From the NCBI RefSeq assembly GCF_022346425.1, contig NZ_JAKRCW010000016.1:1-40891 (forward strand): DNA of 40,891 nucleotides. Direction: 5' to 3'. Source of the DNA: Pseudoglutamicibacter albus (GTDB taxonomy: Bacteria; Actinomycetota; Actinomycetes; Actinomycetales; Micrococcaceae). How positions within the stretch are numbered: position 1 is the stretch's first letter; every line of letters starts with the position of its first letter. Positions 40,783-40,891 of the stretch are shown piece by piece. Both the position numbers and the translations under genes were made by a program. The notes under the pieces are model-generated. The model had not been told where the DNA came from. It searched no databases and worked only from the letters and a program-made list of their open reading frames with translations.

Positions 40783-40891
40783 TTAGGCAGTATGGAGTTT
40801 CACCCCACCGGTTTGTCGTTTCCGTCGGTTCTGTTTCGCGTCTTCGACCTCAGCTGTGAGGACCTCAGTCTTCCAACTGGCTTTGGTGATG
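40783..40891 (-). CDS. C-terminal end of a transposase-like protein (partial)
   Basis: Thirty-five residues read leftward from the right edge to TAA 40785-40783. The visible end is basic (EDAKQNRRKRQTGGVKLHTA). No catalytic motif is in view, so the family cannot be stated. The call rests on the basic tail and on the repeated IS-end-like motif directly downstream. It could instead be the end of an ordinary protein. Confidence 0.4.
   Translation of the reverse strand, partial: ITKASWKTEVLTAEVEDAKQNRRKRQTGGVKLHTA

Overview
The window comes from a high-G+C Gram-positive bacterium of the Actinomycetota, most likely in or near the Micrococcaceae (Micrococcales). The markers are the Pup ligation system, the mycothiol enzyme MshC, RbpA, a fused PafBC, HelY next to TatAC, and an actinobacterial QcrCAB/CtaE respiratory cluster. 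No species can be named from sequence alone. No rRNA, tRNA or CRISPR array was recognised.

Layout. (1) Bases 1-5664 are an accessory locus whose codon use is visibly more A/T-rich than the rest. It holds the end of a small helical protein, a small WXG100-like/DUF6507-like protein, a 436-aa protein with a C-terminal glycine zipper, two proteins without firm family assignment, and five tandem paralogues of a three-helix membrane protein, with a scrap of a sixth. The order resembles a type VII secretion effector locus with an immunity-gene array. (2) 5775-10568: M20 peptidase, acyl-CoA dehydrogenase-like flavoprotein, undecaprenyl-diphosphatase and MshC. (3) 10575-22810: a divergent pair (PAC2 protein and M50 site-2 protease) around a perfect 16-bp palindrome, then TrmI and the Pup cluster arc-dop-pup-pafA, two FKBP isomerases and pafBC. 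The 20S proteasome genes are absent and the ARC C-terminus lacks the proteasome-docking tail. (4) 22857-30144: small membrane protein, TatA, TatC, HelY helicase, an amidohydrolase and polyprenol-phosphate-mannose synthase. (5) 30261-34495: rbpA, SPFH/NfeD pair, RlmA-type methyltransferase and peptide deformylase on the minus strand, then a DUF3054 membrane protein. (6) 34659-40614: Lrp/AsnC ligand-binding protein, trpD, and ctaE-qcrC-qcrA-qcrB. (7) 40700-40891: what looks like one end of an insertion sequence, with a transposase-like C-terminus read from the minus strand.

How the genes work together. Dop converts the Gln-ended Pup to its Glu form, PafA attaches it to proteins, ARC is the Pup-dependent ATPase, and PafBC in other actinobacteria activates DNA-damage genes. 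CtaE and QcrCAB belong to the cytochrome bcc-aa3 supercomplex; TatAC probably exports its Rieske subunit. A recurring regulatory feature is a TANNNT or GATAAT -10 box 6-7 bases before an ATG/GTG with no Shine-Dalgarno sequence, implying leaderless transcripts at about nine genes. The most interesting candidate system is the glycine-zipper protein with its mosaic membrane-protein array, which parallels the Staphylococcus aureus TspA toxin/TsaI immunity locus without recognisable homology.
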